The translations under genes were made by a program, and so were the position numbers. Shown here piece by piece: positions 32,727-46,300 of a stretch of DNA of 64,000 nucleotides. Origin of the DNA: Chondrosia reniformis (taxonomy: Eukaryota; Porifera; Demospongiae; Chondrillida; Chondrillidae); NCBI GenBank assembly GCA_947172415.1, contig OX359199.1, positions 6,835,884 to 6,899,883 on the forward strand, written 5' to 3'. Every line of letters begins with the position of its first letter. The stretch's first letter is position 1. The notes beneath the pieces are model-generated. The model had not been told where the DNA came from, searched no databases, and saw nothing but the letters and a program-made list of their open reading frames with translations.

Positions 32727-35700
32727 ATGTCAGCCAGAGACTCGCGACATAGTGGTGAGGATTAGACGAATGAGTCCAACACTACACACTAATTTGACCA
32801 ATTTAACTGGTACTATGTATTTCAAATACACATTGCTCTATGAACGAGCAGAGTTTGGATGTGTTATACACTGTACAACTGGACCTTTAGTCAGTCGGCT
32901 TCCAGTGTCTTTACCATTTTGTAGGAGTAAGCTGCGATGCTTGTGGAAAGAGCAATTTTACAGGAAAACGTTACAAGTGCTTAACTTGTTACGATTTTGA
33001 TTTGTGTTCCGATTGCTATGACAACGGTCGCGAAGGTGGAAATGGCCAGCACGAGATCACCCATCCCATGCAATGTCTTCTCACACGAGTGGAGGCAGGT
33101 ATGTGTGTCTTTGACTATCAGCTCGTTCTGATACAAATTTGTATGTGCAGATATGCATGTACTATTACACAATATCCAAGATGTCTTCCTTTCTATAAAT
33201 GCCCTAGTCTGGCTTGCTAGACCCTAATTGCCCAATCAAAGGTTTGCTTACACTTATATTCAGTACTTTCCTCCTACCCCTTCAGACCTGCACTACGCTG
33301 GAGATAGCTTATCCAACGAACAGACCCAGTCTCTAGCCTACACCTGTCCGCTATGCGGGAAGCTAGGATTTTCAGAAGGACAGCTGTTTGAACATGTTAC
33401 AAAGAGTCACACAGAATCCGGCTTGCATCCAGAATGTGTAGGTATTATATACTTGTGTGTGTAATTTATATACATACGTTATCACAGTAATATATAGATA
33501 CCCCTGGTACCCCCACTGTGTCCACACCCGTCCCTTTACTACTGCCACTCTACCCATGGTACCCCCACTGTGTCCACACCTGTCCCTTTACTACTGCCAC
33601 TCTACCCCTGGTACCCCCACTGTGTCCACACCCGTCCCTTTACTACTGCCACTCTACCCCTGGTACCCCCACTGTGTCCACACCCGTCCCTTTACTACTG
33701 CCACTCTACCCCTGGTACCCCCACTGTGTCCACACCCGTCCCTTTACTACTGCCACTCTACCCCTGGTACCCCCACTGTGTCCACACCCGTCCCTTTACT
33801 ACTGCCACTCTACCCCTGGTACCCCCACTGTGTCCACACCCGTCCCTTTACTACTGCCACTCTACCCCTGGTACCCCCACTGTGTCCACACCCGTCCCTT
33901 TACTACTGCCACTCTACCCCTGGTACCCCCACTGTGTCCACACCTGTCCCTTTACTACTGCCACTCTACCCCTGGTACCCCCACTGTGTCCACACCCGTC
34001 CCTTTACTACTGCCACTCTACCCCTGGTACCCCCACTGTGTCCACACCCGTCCCTTTACTACTGCCACTCTACCCATGGTACCCCCACTGTGTCCATACC
34101 CGTCCCTTTACTACTGCCACTCTACCCCTGGTACCCCCACTGTGTCCACACCTGTCCCTTTACTACTGCCACTCTTGTCTCCTGTAGATTTGTCCTGTGT
34201 GTGCAGCTTGTCCCACTGGAGAGCCCAATCTGGTAACCGATGACCTCCCTTCGCACTTTGCCTTAGAGCATAGGACAACCTCCAATGATGTCAACTGGAT
34301 ATCCTTTACACAGTTAAAAAGAAACTAATTTTAACCCCTTTAAGAGCAGTAGGCTTACATTTTGGGGCCCAACTTTTATTTAAGAGCAGTAGACTTATAT
34401 TTAGAGGACCCAACTATTACTCAAGAGCAGTAGCTTATATTTAGTGACCAACTTTTTATTTAAGAGCAGTAGGCTTATATTTAGAGGACCCAACTATTAC
34501 TCAAGAGCAGTAGCTTATATTTAGTGACCAACTTTTTATTTAAGAGCAGTAGGCTTATATTTAGTGACCAACTTTTTATTTAAGAGCAGTAGGCTTATAT
34601 TTAGAAGACCCAACTATTACTTAAGAGTAGTAAGTTCAGTCTCTTAACTACTGTACCTGGCCCTTGAAGACTGATTGGTAGAGTGTTTATGAGTGCAATT
34701 TAAGTCTCAGAGGTAAGGCTATGGTTTGCATAATCTGAAAGGAGACTTTCCTTAATTCATTTTTACGGTGATCGACATGTGAGGCGTCTACTTCACCAGG
34801 CCCGTGGGCTGGCACGGCGGTCAGGTGGTGGGAGGCAGCAGGGATCCCTTTTCGGCAGCTCCATGTATCATGACACTGATTTTACCTTCCCACCAGACAT
34901 GAGATACCAGTCTACCCAAGTAGCGAGCACGCGACCAAGGGGAAACTCCCGACCTGCTGCTGATGATTATGAGGTCTTTGCAGATCTTTTCCCACACTTG
35001 GGTAAGCTCTAGGCTCTGTAGCTCTCTGCCCTAAGTGGTGAGTCAAGGCTTCATATTGATGTCTACCCTGTCTACAGGAAAGTGATGTTGTAGATTATTC
35101 ATGAGTAGGTACAGAATTTAATGAGATATTTCTGTGTCTTAAAAATTTATTCACATTTGTAAATTCTTTAGTTTTGTCCAATCTACAATTATTAGGCAGA
35201 GTACACTTAAGATATAACAATAATTATGATCTCGTAAGTATATGGTTTTCTCTGTATTATCTGTATAATCTGATAAACAATCAGCTATCACCTTTGTAGT
35301 CTCAAATTAAGTATTGTAATCTAATTTTCCAGCACTTAAAAGTGGTTGAGTAGATAAGTGATGATTTCCAGTATTTTAGACTCTTAAAATGGATCTCCAC
35401 CATTATAGGTCGTGAATCCAGGGAAGGAATTCCATCCCTGCCTCCTCGTACTCAGATAAGAGACCTGGATGAGCTTCTTGCACGCCATGACAGGTCTTCT
35501 CCAAGCCATCGAGCACTTATTAAGCACATGGTACGTAGCGGAGGGGCCAGCCAATCCTCGCTGGCCCACTTCCTCCATGCCCCCGACCGTGACCTGGACA
35601 TACCCACTGTCACCGAGAAGTCACAGGTGCGGGTGAGAAACACTGAACAGACAAAAAAGAGTGAAGAGACTGACTCAGGATTTCTCCTGTCCAAGTGAGT

Positions 35701-36239
35701 TTAATGCCTCTGTATTCACCATATCTACCTGTGACCTTCACTGCTTTAAGTTGTACATTGTAATAGTATTATACAGTCAAACCTCGATTATTAATAATAT
35801 GTGTGCATCACTATATTGTAATAGTGTTATATGTGTGCATCACTATATTGTAATATTATTATGTGTGTGCACCACTACATTGTAATAGTATTATATGTGT
35901 GCACCACTACATTGTAATAGTATTATGTGTGTAGCAGGACAATTATTTACTAGTTTAATGTGTATTCAAGAGTATAACTTGTGGTCCAGCCAATAAGATA
36001 GGTTTGAATCACTTGGAATTAGATATAAATTGGGATAGTTTTGATATCATTACTGATTAAGGTTGTAAGACCCACCCTTTCACCTATTCTAAACTCCCCC
36101 TTTGTCCTAAAAGGTCACACTCATCTTCTTTTCTCCACTGGGCCAGACAAAGAAGCTTACCTTTCATTCGTCCTCTACAAGTCCTTAATCCTGTTGTGTT
36201 GTTGTTGTTGTTGTTGTTGTGTTGTTGTTGTTGTTGTTG

Positions 36240-36272
<33 letters not shown>

Positions 36273-36507
36273 GTTGTGTAAACAATAAAAAACTCCTAAT
36301 TTTATACTAGCTACGTACATATATTACAAGCTGTTTTGTTGCCATAATATCTTCAGGCTGTCCATCACTGACACTTTGAGTGATGAAGACCAGGAGGTAG
36401 AAGGAGAGAACAGCAGTAAAGAAGGCATGAAGAGTACTTATATACAGGAACTCATACTGTCTACCCTGTACATGTCGGATGAGAGCTCTGAGTCCGAAAC
36501 TTCTTAA
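32727..36507 (+). CDS. KCMF1: E3 ubiquitin-protein ligase KCMF1
   Basis: Seven exons: 32727-32754, 32925-33098, 33286-33437, 34188-34298, 34767-35001, 35409-35694 and 36357-36507. Phases agree; 378 residues (human 381). The ZZ zinc finger covers about 10-57 (GVSCDACGKSNFTGKRYKC, then CYDFDLCSDCYD and HPMQCLLTRV). A C2H2 segment (YTCPLCGKLGFSEGQLFEHV) follows. ICPVCAACPTGEPNLVTDD is the conserved drought-induced-19-like region. The C-terminus has YIQELILSTLYMSDESSESE, matching the end of human KCMF1. KCMF1 works with UBR4 in protein quality control. The intron after GAT GTC AAC TGG (34298) has no GT-AG solution and is a clear U12 AT-AC intron. Intron 3 holds a 52-bp minisatellite and intron 6 a GTT run. 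Confidence 0.96.
33500..34170. repeat. Minisatellite, 52-bp unit, about 13 copies (KCMF1 intron 3)
   Basis: The unit contains CCCTGGTACCCCCACTGTGT and CCACACCCGTCCCTTTACTA and is almost perfectly conserved. As 52 is not a multiple of three, all three plus frames cycle through it, creating three long overlapping stopless frames that are not genes. The array ends 18 bp before the exon at 34188 and supplies part of its pyrimidine tract. Confidence 0.97.
34299..34766 (+). other. U12-type AT-AC intron of KCMF1
   Basis: The 5' end reads ATATCCTTT (34299-34307), an exact match to the minor-spliceosome AT-AC donor. TTCCTTAAT (34748-34756) matches the U12 branch site TTCCTTRAY. The intron ends TTTTTAC at 34766, 10-12 nt after the branch adenosines. 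Joining the flanking codons in phase 0 gives DVNW-GDRHVRRLL, aligning with the VRHVRR region of KCMF1. Confidence 0.92.
34334..34640. repeat. Tandem repeat inside the U12 intron, about 40-bp unit
   Basis: Units contain TTAAGAGCAGTAGGCTTATA and a variable end (TTTAGTGACCAACTTT or AGGACCCAACTATTAC). Two unit types alternate. It ends about 100 bp before the branch site. Confidence 0.9.
35774..35935. repeat. pogo-like end plus short tandem repeat (KCMF1 intron 6)
   Basis: CAGTCAAACCTCGATTA at 35774 resembles the transposon ends at 19900 and 22273. It is followed by about four units of roughly 33-35 bp built on ATATGTGTGCATCACTATAT and TGTAATAGTATT. Confidence 0.6.
36193..36275. repeat. GTT/TTG trinucleotide microsatellite
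   Basis: Runs of GTT broken by GTGTT at intervals, in the last KCMF1 intron about 80 bp before the final exon. Confidence 0.97.
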
Positions 36508-36681
36508 TTGCATGTATGTATATCAAACCATTTTGTATGTAATTATTAACTGTAAGGAGTTAACATATAATATCTTACATTGTATATGTACATTTATTCA
36601 GTGCTCATTAGATTTGTTTGTCTTTGATGAAGTGAAAGATTTTTTTCACTAACCATTATGAATATCCACATATGACTGCCA

Positions 36682-37175
36682 GCCTGGTAGCCTTAAATGG
36701 CGAGGGCTTAATGTGCCCAGGCAGTTGGACTATGTACCTGGGCGTACGGCCTGGTAGCCTTAAGTGGTGAGGGCTTAATGTGCCCAGGCAGTTGGACTAT
36801 GTACCTGGGCGTACGGCCTGGTAGCCTTAAATGGCGAGGGCTTAATGTGCCCAGGCAGTTGGACTATGTACCTGGGCGTACGGCCTGGTAGCCTTAAGTG
36901 GTGAGGGCTTAATGTGCCCAGGCAGTTGGACTATGTACCTGGGCGGACGACCTGGTAGCCTTAAATGGTGAGGGCTTAATGTGCCCAGGCAGTTGGACTA
37001 TGTACCTGGGCGGACGGCCTGGTAGCCTTAAATGGTGAGGGCTTAATGTGCCCAGGCAGTTGGACTATGTACCTGGGCGGACGGCCTGGTAGCCTTAAAT
37101 GGTGAGGGCTTAATGTGCCCAGGCAGTTGGACTATGTACCTGGGCGGACGGCCTGGTAGCCTTAAGTGGTGATGG
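36682..37175. repeat. Minisatellite, 67-bp unit, about 7.4 copies
   Basis: Seven 67-bp units begin GCCTGGTAGCCTTAA and contain GTGCCCAGGCAGTTGGACTA. They lie between the convergent KCMF1 and POLL 3' ends. Units differ at a few sites (AATGGCG/AGTGGTG; GCGTACG/GCGGACG) that alternate in the first four units, indicating duplication of two-unit blocks. Confidence 0.97.
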
Positions 37176-37352
37176 TTTATATGTATGTGTCCAGGTATAG
37201 ATAGCCCTGTGCCCCTTAACCAGCACTGGTTGGCACTGTATATATATGCTTATGAACACCAGCCATACGCACATATACATACATACATGTATGGTTAACC
37301 TGAAATTTATAACATATACACAGGAATAATAATACATTTATTATATTGAAAA

Positions 37353-40300
37353 TTACAGATTCCTTTCATGAGGTTCAGCAAAAGGTGTGTCCAAATATTC
37401 AAAGACATCCTTTTCACAAGTCACTGGAAGTGGTAGGCCTTTGTGAATAACCTCCGAGCCCTAAAGAAAGAAAAAAAAACTTTACACATAGCTATCAGCA
37501 TTTGGATTCAGTATATATATGGATATACTCTAGCTAGACAGGTGTTGGGACCTATTTAATCAAACTCTAGTCCCAGTAGACATCTACAAAAATCTTCTGA
37601 ACTCGAATAATGGCAATAGTACATTTGGTGGGTAAGCTATAATGTGAGAGCTAGTTAAGGTCCGATAGGCATATAAGCTAAGCATTTTCCTGAAGATTCG
37701 GTTGACAAGCATATGAAGCTAAAGAATAATGAATAGAATGGAGTCTGAGGATGGATGTAGTTTAACTCGGTGGGTATGGTTGAACTGGAATACACTTGTA
37801 TCATTTTAAGTAACAAAGTGTTTATATTCTGACAGGCTGTGATAACCATCTCCTGTTGAACCATCACAGATTAAATTACAAAAAATATCGCAAACAAACA
37901 AAATTCCCACAAAATTGTCTATGAGGCTCCATAGCAGGCATTGCTGGTCAAGAAGAGTGTCAACAAAATATATGTCCAATTATAGTTCAACAGTGGGATG
38001 TCGAGGGAGTTAGTATTGGCACATCCTTAACAGTGTGCACTTGTGTGTATTCATACCTTTCTAATTACTCCGGAGTAGATGGCGTGTTCGGATAGAGACA
38101 TGCCCTACAGGTGATTTAACAACAGAGAAACACAGTGAAGCTGTAATGTGCTCGGTCAATTATATTATGTAAAGCGACATGGGCAGCCCCTCAAAGCTAA
38201 CCATTTTATGTGCCTTCAGTCTCATTGATCTGTTAAAATAAGCTGACCCTGTGAAATAGAGCAGGGCACATGGATATTCGCCATAGGGCACTACTATAAT
38301 GTCTAGTCTCCTAAACTATGAAACAGGGAAAGAAAGACATTTATATACATAACCAGAAAGAGAAGCTGGAAATCTACAGTAAGCTTCCTCTACGACTAAT
38401 CATTTAATAATTACCCATATACAGTAATGAAACTTAATGGCAAAATTATAGCCATGAGTAAATACAAGTCAAGCTAACAGCAATTAGATGGTTTGAAAAG
38501 GTCAGCAATTTAAAGCTAATTATTAAAATTACAATTGAATTTAGATTAAAGATTTAGATAAAGATTTAGTTTGGAGATTAAGACACTCTTCTATAAACCC
38601 TTAGCATACAGTATTACCAGATCATTCTAGTCAGCTAAAGCAAATTAAGATATACTATATACATATATGTGTGTGCGTGTGTGTAATGGAATGATATATA
38701 TATCCAGTATATCACCTTACGAGCAGCCCCAGTGAGTCTACAGACACCCAAATATTTTGACTGGCTTTCTGGAATATCTTGAATTACAAGGTCATCAGTT
38801 AAAAAGCCTAAAATATCAGACAGATATATGTACCACATTGACGTTCACACTAACTGTATACACAAGTCCTGGGAATAGCACAATTCACAAATGGGTTTAA
38901 ATTTGACCTGATTCCCTGCCTTTTCTGAGGATCTCCTGAAATACTCCTTTGTGTGAACGGCCGTCTGGGTGGGTGATTAGGATGTCTACATCACCACAAT
39001 CCACCTTTCCTCTCCGATAGGATCCACAAGTGACACACTTCAACTCGCTATTAATACTGAGGGCTAGCTCAGTTACCTATATAATTAACAGCTTGTTAAA
39101 CTTTTTTAAAATGTCTTCTCCATGCATCAAAACTTAGTGAAAAGGGTCTTTATAATTACTCGAGACCTTTAATTTAATGACATTATAATAACCAACTGTT
39201 CTGTTCCGGTCCTAATTATTATTAACAATTTCAGTTGCCTGAACTCTGCTGTCTAACTGACAATACAAAATACCCGAAGAGGGACATTGATTGAAAAGAA
39301 GACAAATCCTCGTGTACATCTCTACTCACTGCAAGGTCAGGCATTGCATTCACAGGTATCTAGTGAGGAAAGTCACTATTAGGAACAATCCAGGCATTGC
39401 ATTCACAGGTATCTGAGGAAGGTCACTACTAGAAACAATCCAGGCATTGCATTCACAGGTATCTGAGGAAGGTCACTACTAGGAACAATCCAGGCATTGC
39501 ATTCACAGGTATCTGAGGAAGGTCACTATTAGGAACAATCCAGGCATTGCATTCACAGGTATCTAGTTAACAAAGAGGAAGGTCACTACTAGAAACAATC
39601 CAGGCATTGCATTCACAGGTATCTAGTTAACAAAGAGGAAGGTCACTACTAGAAACAATCCAGTTGAGACGTCAAGTCACTGATAGCATTACATTCAATT
39701 ATTCATATTCAGATACAGACATGTTGGAGATGGTTAATATCAATGAAGCTAAAGTGCTTGCAAATTGATCCATGTTTACAAAGCCTTGGCTGGATTAGCA
39801 ACATTGTATGGAAAGGCAATAGGATATCATTGATAATAATTAGATCAGAAGGTGCCATTTGAGGGTTCTTTATTCAACTCCAGCTAGTCAGGTGTCTTAC
39901 CTAATAATTCCGCTACAGACAAACAGATGAGACTCAATTACAGAAACACGCTGAAGTATATTAAATGTAATATTCCCATTGTTTCATCTTCTAATAATTT
40001 GGAGTACCATAGAAACCAAGGCAAACAAGCAGTATAGTATTACCGGTAATATGCTATCGTGGGACTTTGGATGGAACAAGTGGATAGAGCAGAGTGCACT
40101 CTATGGCCAACCACTTTAGTAGAATGGCCGGTAGAGCAATCGTGTGTTCTGTTTCCAACTAAAATGGAAACTAAAATAGAAATTAAAATGTAAACTAAAA
40201 TGGAAACACATTATCAGTAGTTCCTACGTAAGAAGTACACAATTGTTATGAAATGAAATATGCAAAATGGATTCCTCTAGGTGAAGAATATTCCTATCAA

Positions 40301-43300
40301 ATAGAGCTTTTGCAAAACTGTATGATTGCTCAAATTTCAGATTTCCTATAATACTAAATTTCTTAATTTATACAATTATTAATTTTTGGGTGATACATCT
40401 GTGTACTGAAACATCTCAAGGAATTTAATTGAATTCAAAGTCTTATTTTCTGTAAAGAAGCATCTTCACAAAGCCGATCAATATTTTCCATTACAGCTAT
40501 CAAAGTACCTGACTGCTTTCATCTTGAGATTTAAAAGAGACAAGATGGCTCAAAAATTGACACTTAATTACTATCCTTACTACGATTTCCATATTTATCT
40601 TGCCCAACACAGATCAAAGGTGACATTAAGAAGATGAAAAATTTAAACAGTCGGTCTCTCGCATACTTTAGCTTCAATTTTCTTCACTTCATCTCTTGGA
40701 ATCCTTTCATTGAAATCATTGTAATGATTCAATCCTATCAATTGCACCCGATTGAGTAGACCGCTATTCCGCAGATCCTCTAAAGACTTGTATCCCTGAA
40801 GAATGAGAAATAGATGACCTAATTATATGATGATTTCTAAGAGAACAGACGGAAAGTCATCTAACAATAAAAATACCATTCACCAACGGTTGCATGATAT
40901 AAGTCATTATCACATTAGCAGCTGCTATGTATGGATACTCATCATTCCATAGTAACTCCCACTTCAGCATCATTTAATACACAAACAATTACATAATTAT
41001 TGTATAATGGAGGATACTGGTATAGGTATATATATTGCTTGTATATACATGTGAGCAATACAGTGAATTAGTACACAATCAGTAATATTGCTCATTACAG
41101 TGTTTAATTACTACATTTGAGATTTGATATTATGCCGGGAGTGTGCTTGGAAATGCTATATTGACCTTTGACTGTTGACCCGTCCCTAGAGGAGTTATGT
41201 ATTTAACATATTTTGAGGTGTCAAAGTTTATCAGAAGAGGAGTACCATACAATCTACATCACATGCACAAACTAAAGGGAGAGGAAAGCTAAATGCATTC
41301 CTGAAAGGATTACTGAAGAGCTCATGGGACACATGTGTTGCTATTTATGGAAGGGTTAGGCTGCATCCAGAGGAACTAAGCAGAATCCTTTCAAGAGCAT
41401 CTTGAAATTAGGAAGGCCTTGAAAATAAGGATGTGCTGTTTAACTATCTCATGTGAGGGCAGGGTTCATTCCTAAAGAATTCTAGAACCAACCACATGTA
41501 CATCAACAAGGAAGCCAAGTGGATCTCCTCTGTGCAGCTTGCTGGCAGTAAACAGTTACAAACAGGATACTATATCAGAAAGGAGCAGGAGTAAGTGAAT
41601 ATGTGAGAGAGGTTACATGAGAGAGAGCTTAGGTTACATGAGAGAGAGGCTCCATGATAGAGAGGTTGCATGAGAGAGAGGTTACATGAGAGAGAGCTTA
41701 GGTTACATGAGAGAGAGGCTCCATGATAGAGAGGTTGCATGAGAGAGAGGTTGCATGATAGAGAGGTTAGGTTACACGAGAGAGAGGCTGCATGAGAGAG
41801 AGGTTGCATGAGAGAGAGGTTGCATGAGAGAGAGGTTGCATGAGAGAGAGGTTGCATGATAGAGAGGTTAGGTTGCATGAGAGAGAGGTTGCATGAGAGA
41901 GAGGTTGCATGAGTGAGAGGTTGTATGAGAGAGATAAGTACTGTCTTGTATTTAAGAAGGTACTACTAGCCAATTACTTGCTAGGTCAATTCTTCTCTTG
42001 TTGTTCCCATAAAGGCCTATTGTGATGCATTGACAAAAGGATTGTGGTATCTGGAACTTGATGAATCAAAGATCTTTCACCAAAGCACAATGACCTTTCG
42101 GTAACAATAGATAAGCGACCATCCAGTGTTAAAACCATCTTTTCATTGCTGGTACTCTGCCGTCATTGCCAAAATTATATATGTATCAATATCATCTTTA
42201 TACAAATATTTAGTCCAAACCCTGTTTCTAGGATACAGTTATAAATAAAGCACCATTACCTAAGCTATGTGGCTGTCAATCCTTATTTCTCACCTAGTTT
42301 GGTAGCCTTACAGGAGCTGGATACATATACTGCAATGTTTGAAGTATACAGACTTATTGTCACAGGTGTAAGGGGATACCGTTCACTGCAAACCTTGTTA
42401 GCTGATCAAAGTTATAATTAGATAAGATTAACCATTTCAAATCAGATGTGTACATGAACACATTAAATAAGTATTGAAATGGGGGGGTTTACTAGATAGT
42501 AGCTCAAGCAGTGAGTTGCCTCACGTCTTTTTCATAAGGAGGTCTCATACGGAATTCCTATCTACTTGAGGACTACCTTCTTAATGTGACCATTCTTGTG
42601 CAATTTTGAGCAAATGTGCAACTTCTATATACCTGTAGTTCTCTTAGTATTAGAGGTAATGTCTGTGATACATATATGTTGAAGATATGTCAGTCGTAAA
42701 AGGCTTTAGGGTGGAGTATATGTAGCTATCAATTTATTTGTATAACATCCAGGACTGCAAATGAGATACATCCCTTACAATGCATACATAGATGTGTAAT
42801 ACGGGTGGAATGACTTGATTAATTTACGAAATTCAAAAGGTTCATCAAAAGTGTTTAGTTGAGTAATTACCACAGGGTTTACCAAACATATCAAGTGATT
42901 GTTAAATGGTTATTCTATCAAATACCTGTCACAATTGTTGGGTAAGTACTGAAACAACAGATCCCTACTTTCACACAGAACTTAAGGATGGCCCTTAAAG
43001 GGCTTGCTAAACCAGACAAAGAACACTGGCTGGTCTAAAATGCCTCTAAGTCTAGGAGCGTGGTCTGAAATCCAACCATCTTAAAGGTTGTAGGCTTCAT
43101 TGATGTGATTATAACTACTATAATGTGGTGCCCAATGAGCCAAGAAGCATATTAATACACACATCTGTCCAAATGTTCTCACGACTCTAAAGAGTATACA
43201 CACAGGCAACCATAAAATGCTATCAAAACTCATAACTGAACTGTACTAACTTTTGTTATCATACCATTAACTTTACGCATAAATTGGGTTGAATGTAGCA

Positions 43301-46300
43301 CAACCTGACCATTAATAATGACATCTTCAGTTACAGGATGTCCAAATGGAAAATATGACGCTAAATAAAGTTTACTACACACCACATTACACCGCATTAG
43401 ATCACATGTAAACGCAGCAACCTCCTGGTGGCATACACAATTCCATTCCCCATCAATTATGGGAAAGGTCAAAGAGTAACACCTGTGCCTCCATGACTTC
43501 ACAAAGAAGCCTGTTTTTCTCTGATGTTTATCAAACTATGCATACGCCTCCTAAGTGGGTCATAAAATGGTCAAGTCATTCAGAATCCTACACAGTGTGG
43601 CAGTTTTTTACAGAAGCTACACCAATTACCCTGTTATGTAGAAAATGTCAACTCCAAACCCTTTCACACTGTTAAGTGAGAGGAACTTCAAAGGCACGTT
43701 TTGGCAATAAAGTCTAACAAATCATTCCTTCTTAGAAACATAGTACAACAAGATATACATGCTAACAATCACCATGGCAACCCAAAAAGAATAATAGTAC
43801 TCCTTGCAGGTAGCATTAATCCTCTTACCCCTCACATATCCTCACATATCCTCATTCATCACCCCTCACATATCCTCACTCATCACCCCTCACATATCCT
43901 CACATATCCTCACCCCTCACATATCCTCACATATCCTCACATATCCTCACCCCTCACATATCCTCACCCCTCACATATCCTCACCCCTCACATATCCTCA
44001 CCCCTCACATATCCTCACTCATCACCCCTCACATATCCTCACCCCTCACATATCCTCACCCCTCACATATCCTCACCCCTCACATATCCTCACTCATCAC
44101 ACATCCTCACTCTTCACTCATAACATTATTCACATCACCTTCTCACAGATCACCAACAGAATGCATTATAAGGTTTGTGATAAAGTTGCTTAATTCATAT
44201 GCAGCATAGATGAATTTTTTAAAAATTATAACAACCAATACAATATATATCAGAATCCATCCTCTCTGTATACAGTATTCTCCATTAAGATGTACCACTT
44301 TGACAGTGGTGATCATTCATTACAAAAAGAGTATTTCTATACCAATGTGAACCCAGAATATGGTACAATTCAATCATGCAAATATGTAACCTGGCAACTG
44401 CTTCCATGAGAAGATGTTCGTGTGACTAGCTAACAAGTCTAATGTGGCCTTTTTGTGCTGAGAAACATCTGCGGTAAATAAGTAGTGCTTCAAAAGGTTC
44501 AAGATACTAGATAGACAATAGTGATACTCACCAGTTCAACAAATCGTTTGGCCATAACTGCTCCTACTCCCCAAATTTTCATAAACAGGTTAACAAGCTT
44601 CTCTTCCTCCCCAATATGGTCCAATCTTCGCAAGTGTCCACTATCCACAATCTCCCAAATCTTATCTGCCAGTCTTGATCCAACATTGGGCAGTTGCCGT
44701 GCCTCCTAAGCAACAAACTTTTTTATCACTTTATTTTCTCATTGTACAATACATAACAGTGGTATTTATTAACTAGGCACGCCCTACAATGATGGAAAGA
44801 GAAGACAAGCACAAACTGAGTTCAAAAACCAGGTTCACACATAAAGGTATGTCACACTATGGAACTCAACTATCTATCCAAGAGACCATGTAGTAAGTAT
44901 TTATAATTACACATCCAATTAAGGGCTAACACAGATCAGAAAATAAATCATACACCACAAGCAGTCAACTGCGAAGTACACAAACCTTTTACTAAAGTAA
45001 GATATACTACATACGTCCATTTGTAACTTTCCTGGTTAACAACTAAATATAGATTAAAAAACAGTAAAATACAAATGTTTTAAAACAGAGATGGCTGAAG
45101 GCTCTTACACAAAGGAGTTTAATGCCCTCCCTGCTTTGTATGTGCTATAATTGTATTCATTGGATATATACAAGTACATATTAAATGTTTCAAGTGGTCT
45201 TGTTGGGGTCAATATGAGGTGACAATTAACATAATACATTGCTCACACTATTAGTAAGATTCAAATATACAGCCGAGTGGACCTGAAATCATGATGCTGA
45301 TCAAGTTAATGGTAATTCACAAAATGTAGAAATATGAAGGCGCTGGGCACTCCTTACTGAAAGACACAGACTGTGAGAGAAGAGAGGATTGGTGCGATTG
45401 TGATCTCTCTTTTGATTGGATGTTATCAGAGATGCCAAATCTTGGGGTCACACACCTGAAAATGTTGCTACATTCTCTCAAAGCAAAAGTACCCAGGTAT
45501 CATAGAACATGGATCTTAGAGGAAGAGGTTATGTAAAGTACTGGTAGTATACATAATTACAATAGTAGCCACTGAGGATTTCCATAATTAGCCCAATTTG
45601 AACATATAGACTACCAAATCCTTAATATCTAATAACTAGAGGAGATATGTAAGTATTTTATCCAACAAAAATCACAAGACTTAATAGACAAAAAGTAGGT
45701 CCTACTTCGGTGGATAAAGTGTATCTAATTATAAGGTTGCTAAATAAACTCAACTTGAAAAAGGCAAATTAATTTATTTATAGTTTTCACAATCTTGGGA
45801 TTAATTAATTTGACAGATTTTATGAAGTTACAGTGTCACACCTCTCATGGACATAGTGTAAAACAAACTAGTCCTGTAAACTGAAGTGAATGCTTGGCTG
45901 ATGTACATTACACACTCAGTTTACTTTCATTCTGCGAAACTGGCAGCCCATTAAGCACCAAGAATTGTCCATACTGAACCAACCAGCGGTGGTACATTTT
46001 ATCCTCACAGACAATAACAGTAACACTTTTGACAGTCCTATTAAATTGGATACCATGACAACGATGCTTCCCTAAGCATGAAAGCCGTAGAGAGGTACCT
46101 TAGCAGTAAATATATTACTTTCTTGTGGTTGGGAATTTGATCTTTAGAGGTTTGGTTCAACAGAACTTTCTTTTAAATTTAAAATAGCTTTACAGGTTTG
46201 TTTAAAATGCTATATACTTTACTGCATGTATACTGTACCAAAAATGTGTCACTGATATATTGCTATTACAGTATTATGCAAGCAAATGTATGACTGCTAC

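Larger units (their letters stand above)
40668..44704 (-). other. Long POLL introns 4-5 region
   Basis: Intron 40796-44531 (3.7 kb) is much longer than others here. It contains two minisatellites and otherwise unremarkable AT-rich sequence. The short frame near 43230-43502 on the minus strand resembles no family I know and has no clear exon boundaries. Confidence 0.5.

Noticed and set aside
33457-34243. Three overlapping frames of 205-259 residues rich in Thr, Pro and His
   Set aside because: They are the same 52-bp minisatellite read in each frame; the array lies in a KCMF1 intron whose flanking exons join in phase.
34299-34766. GT-AG intron in KCMF1 at this place
   Set aside because: No AG occurs just before the conserved exon, and the nearest AG gives an immediate TAA; AT-AC ends with U12 signals fit instead.
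36041-36320. Frames with long Cys/Val/Leu or Thr/Gln runs
   Set aside because: They come from the GTT microsatellite in the last KCMF1 intron.
39335-39660. Tandem acceptor array in POLL like that of SUPV3L1
   Set aside because: The unit has an acceptor-like stretch on the sense strand, but the array is about 260 bp from the next exon and does not overlap its boundary.
41570-44193. Repetitive frames such as [10 protein letters not shown] and [10 protein letters not shown]
   Set aside because: They are translations of two minisatellites in a long POLL intron.
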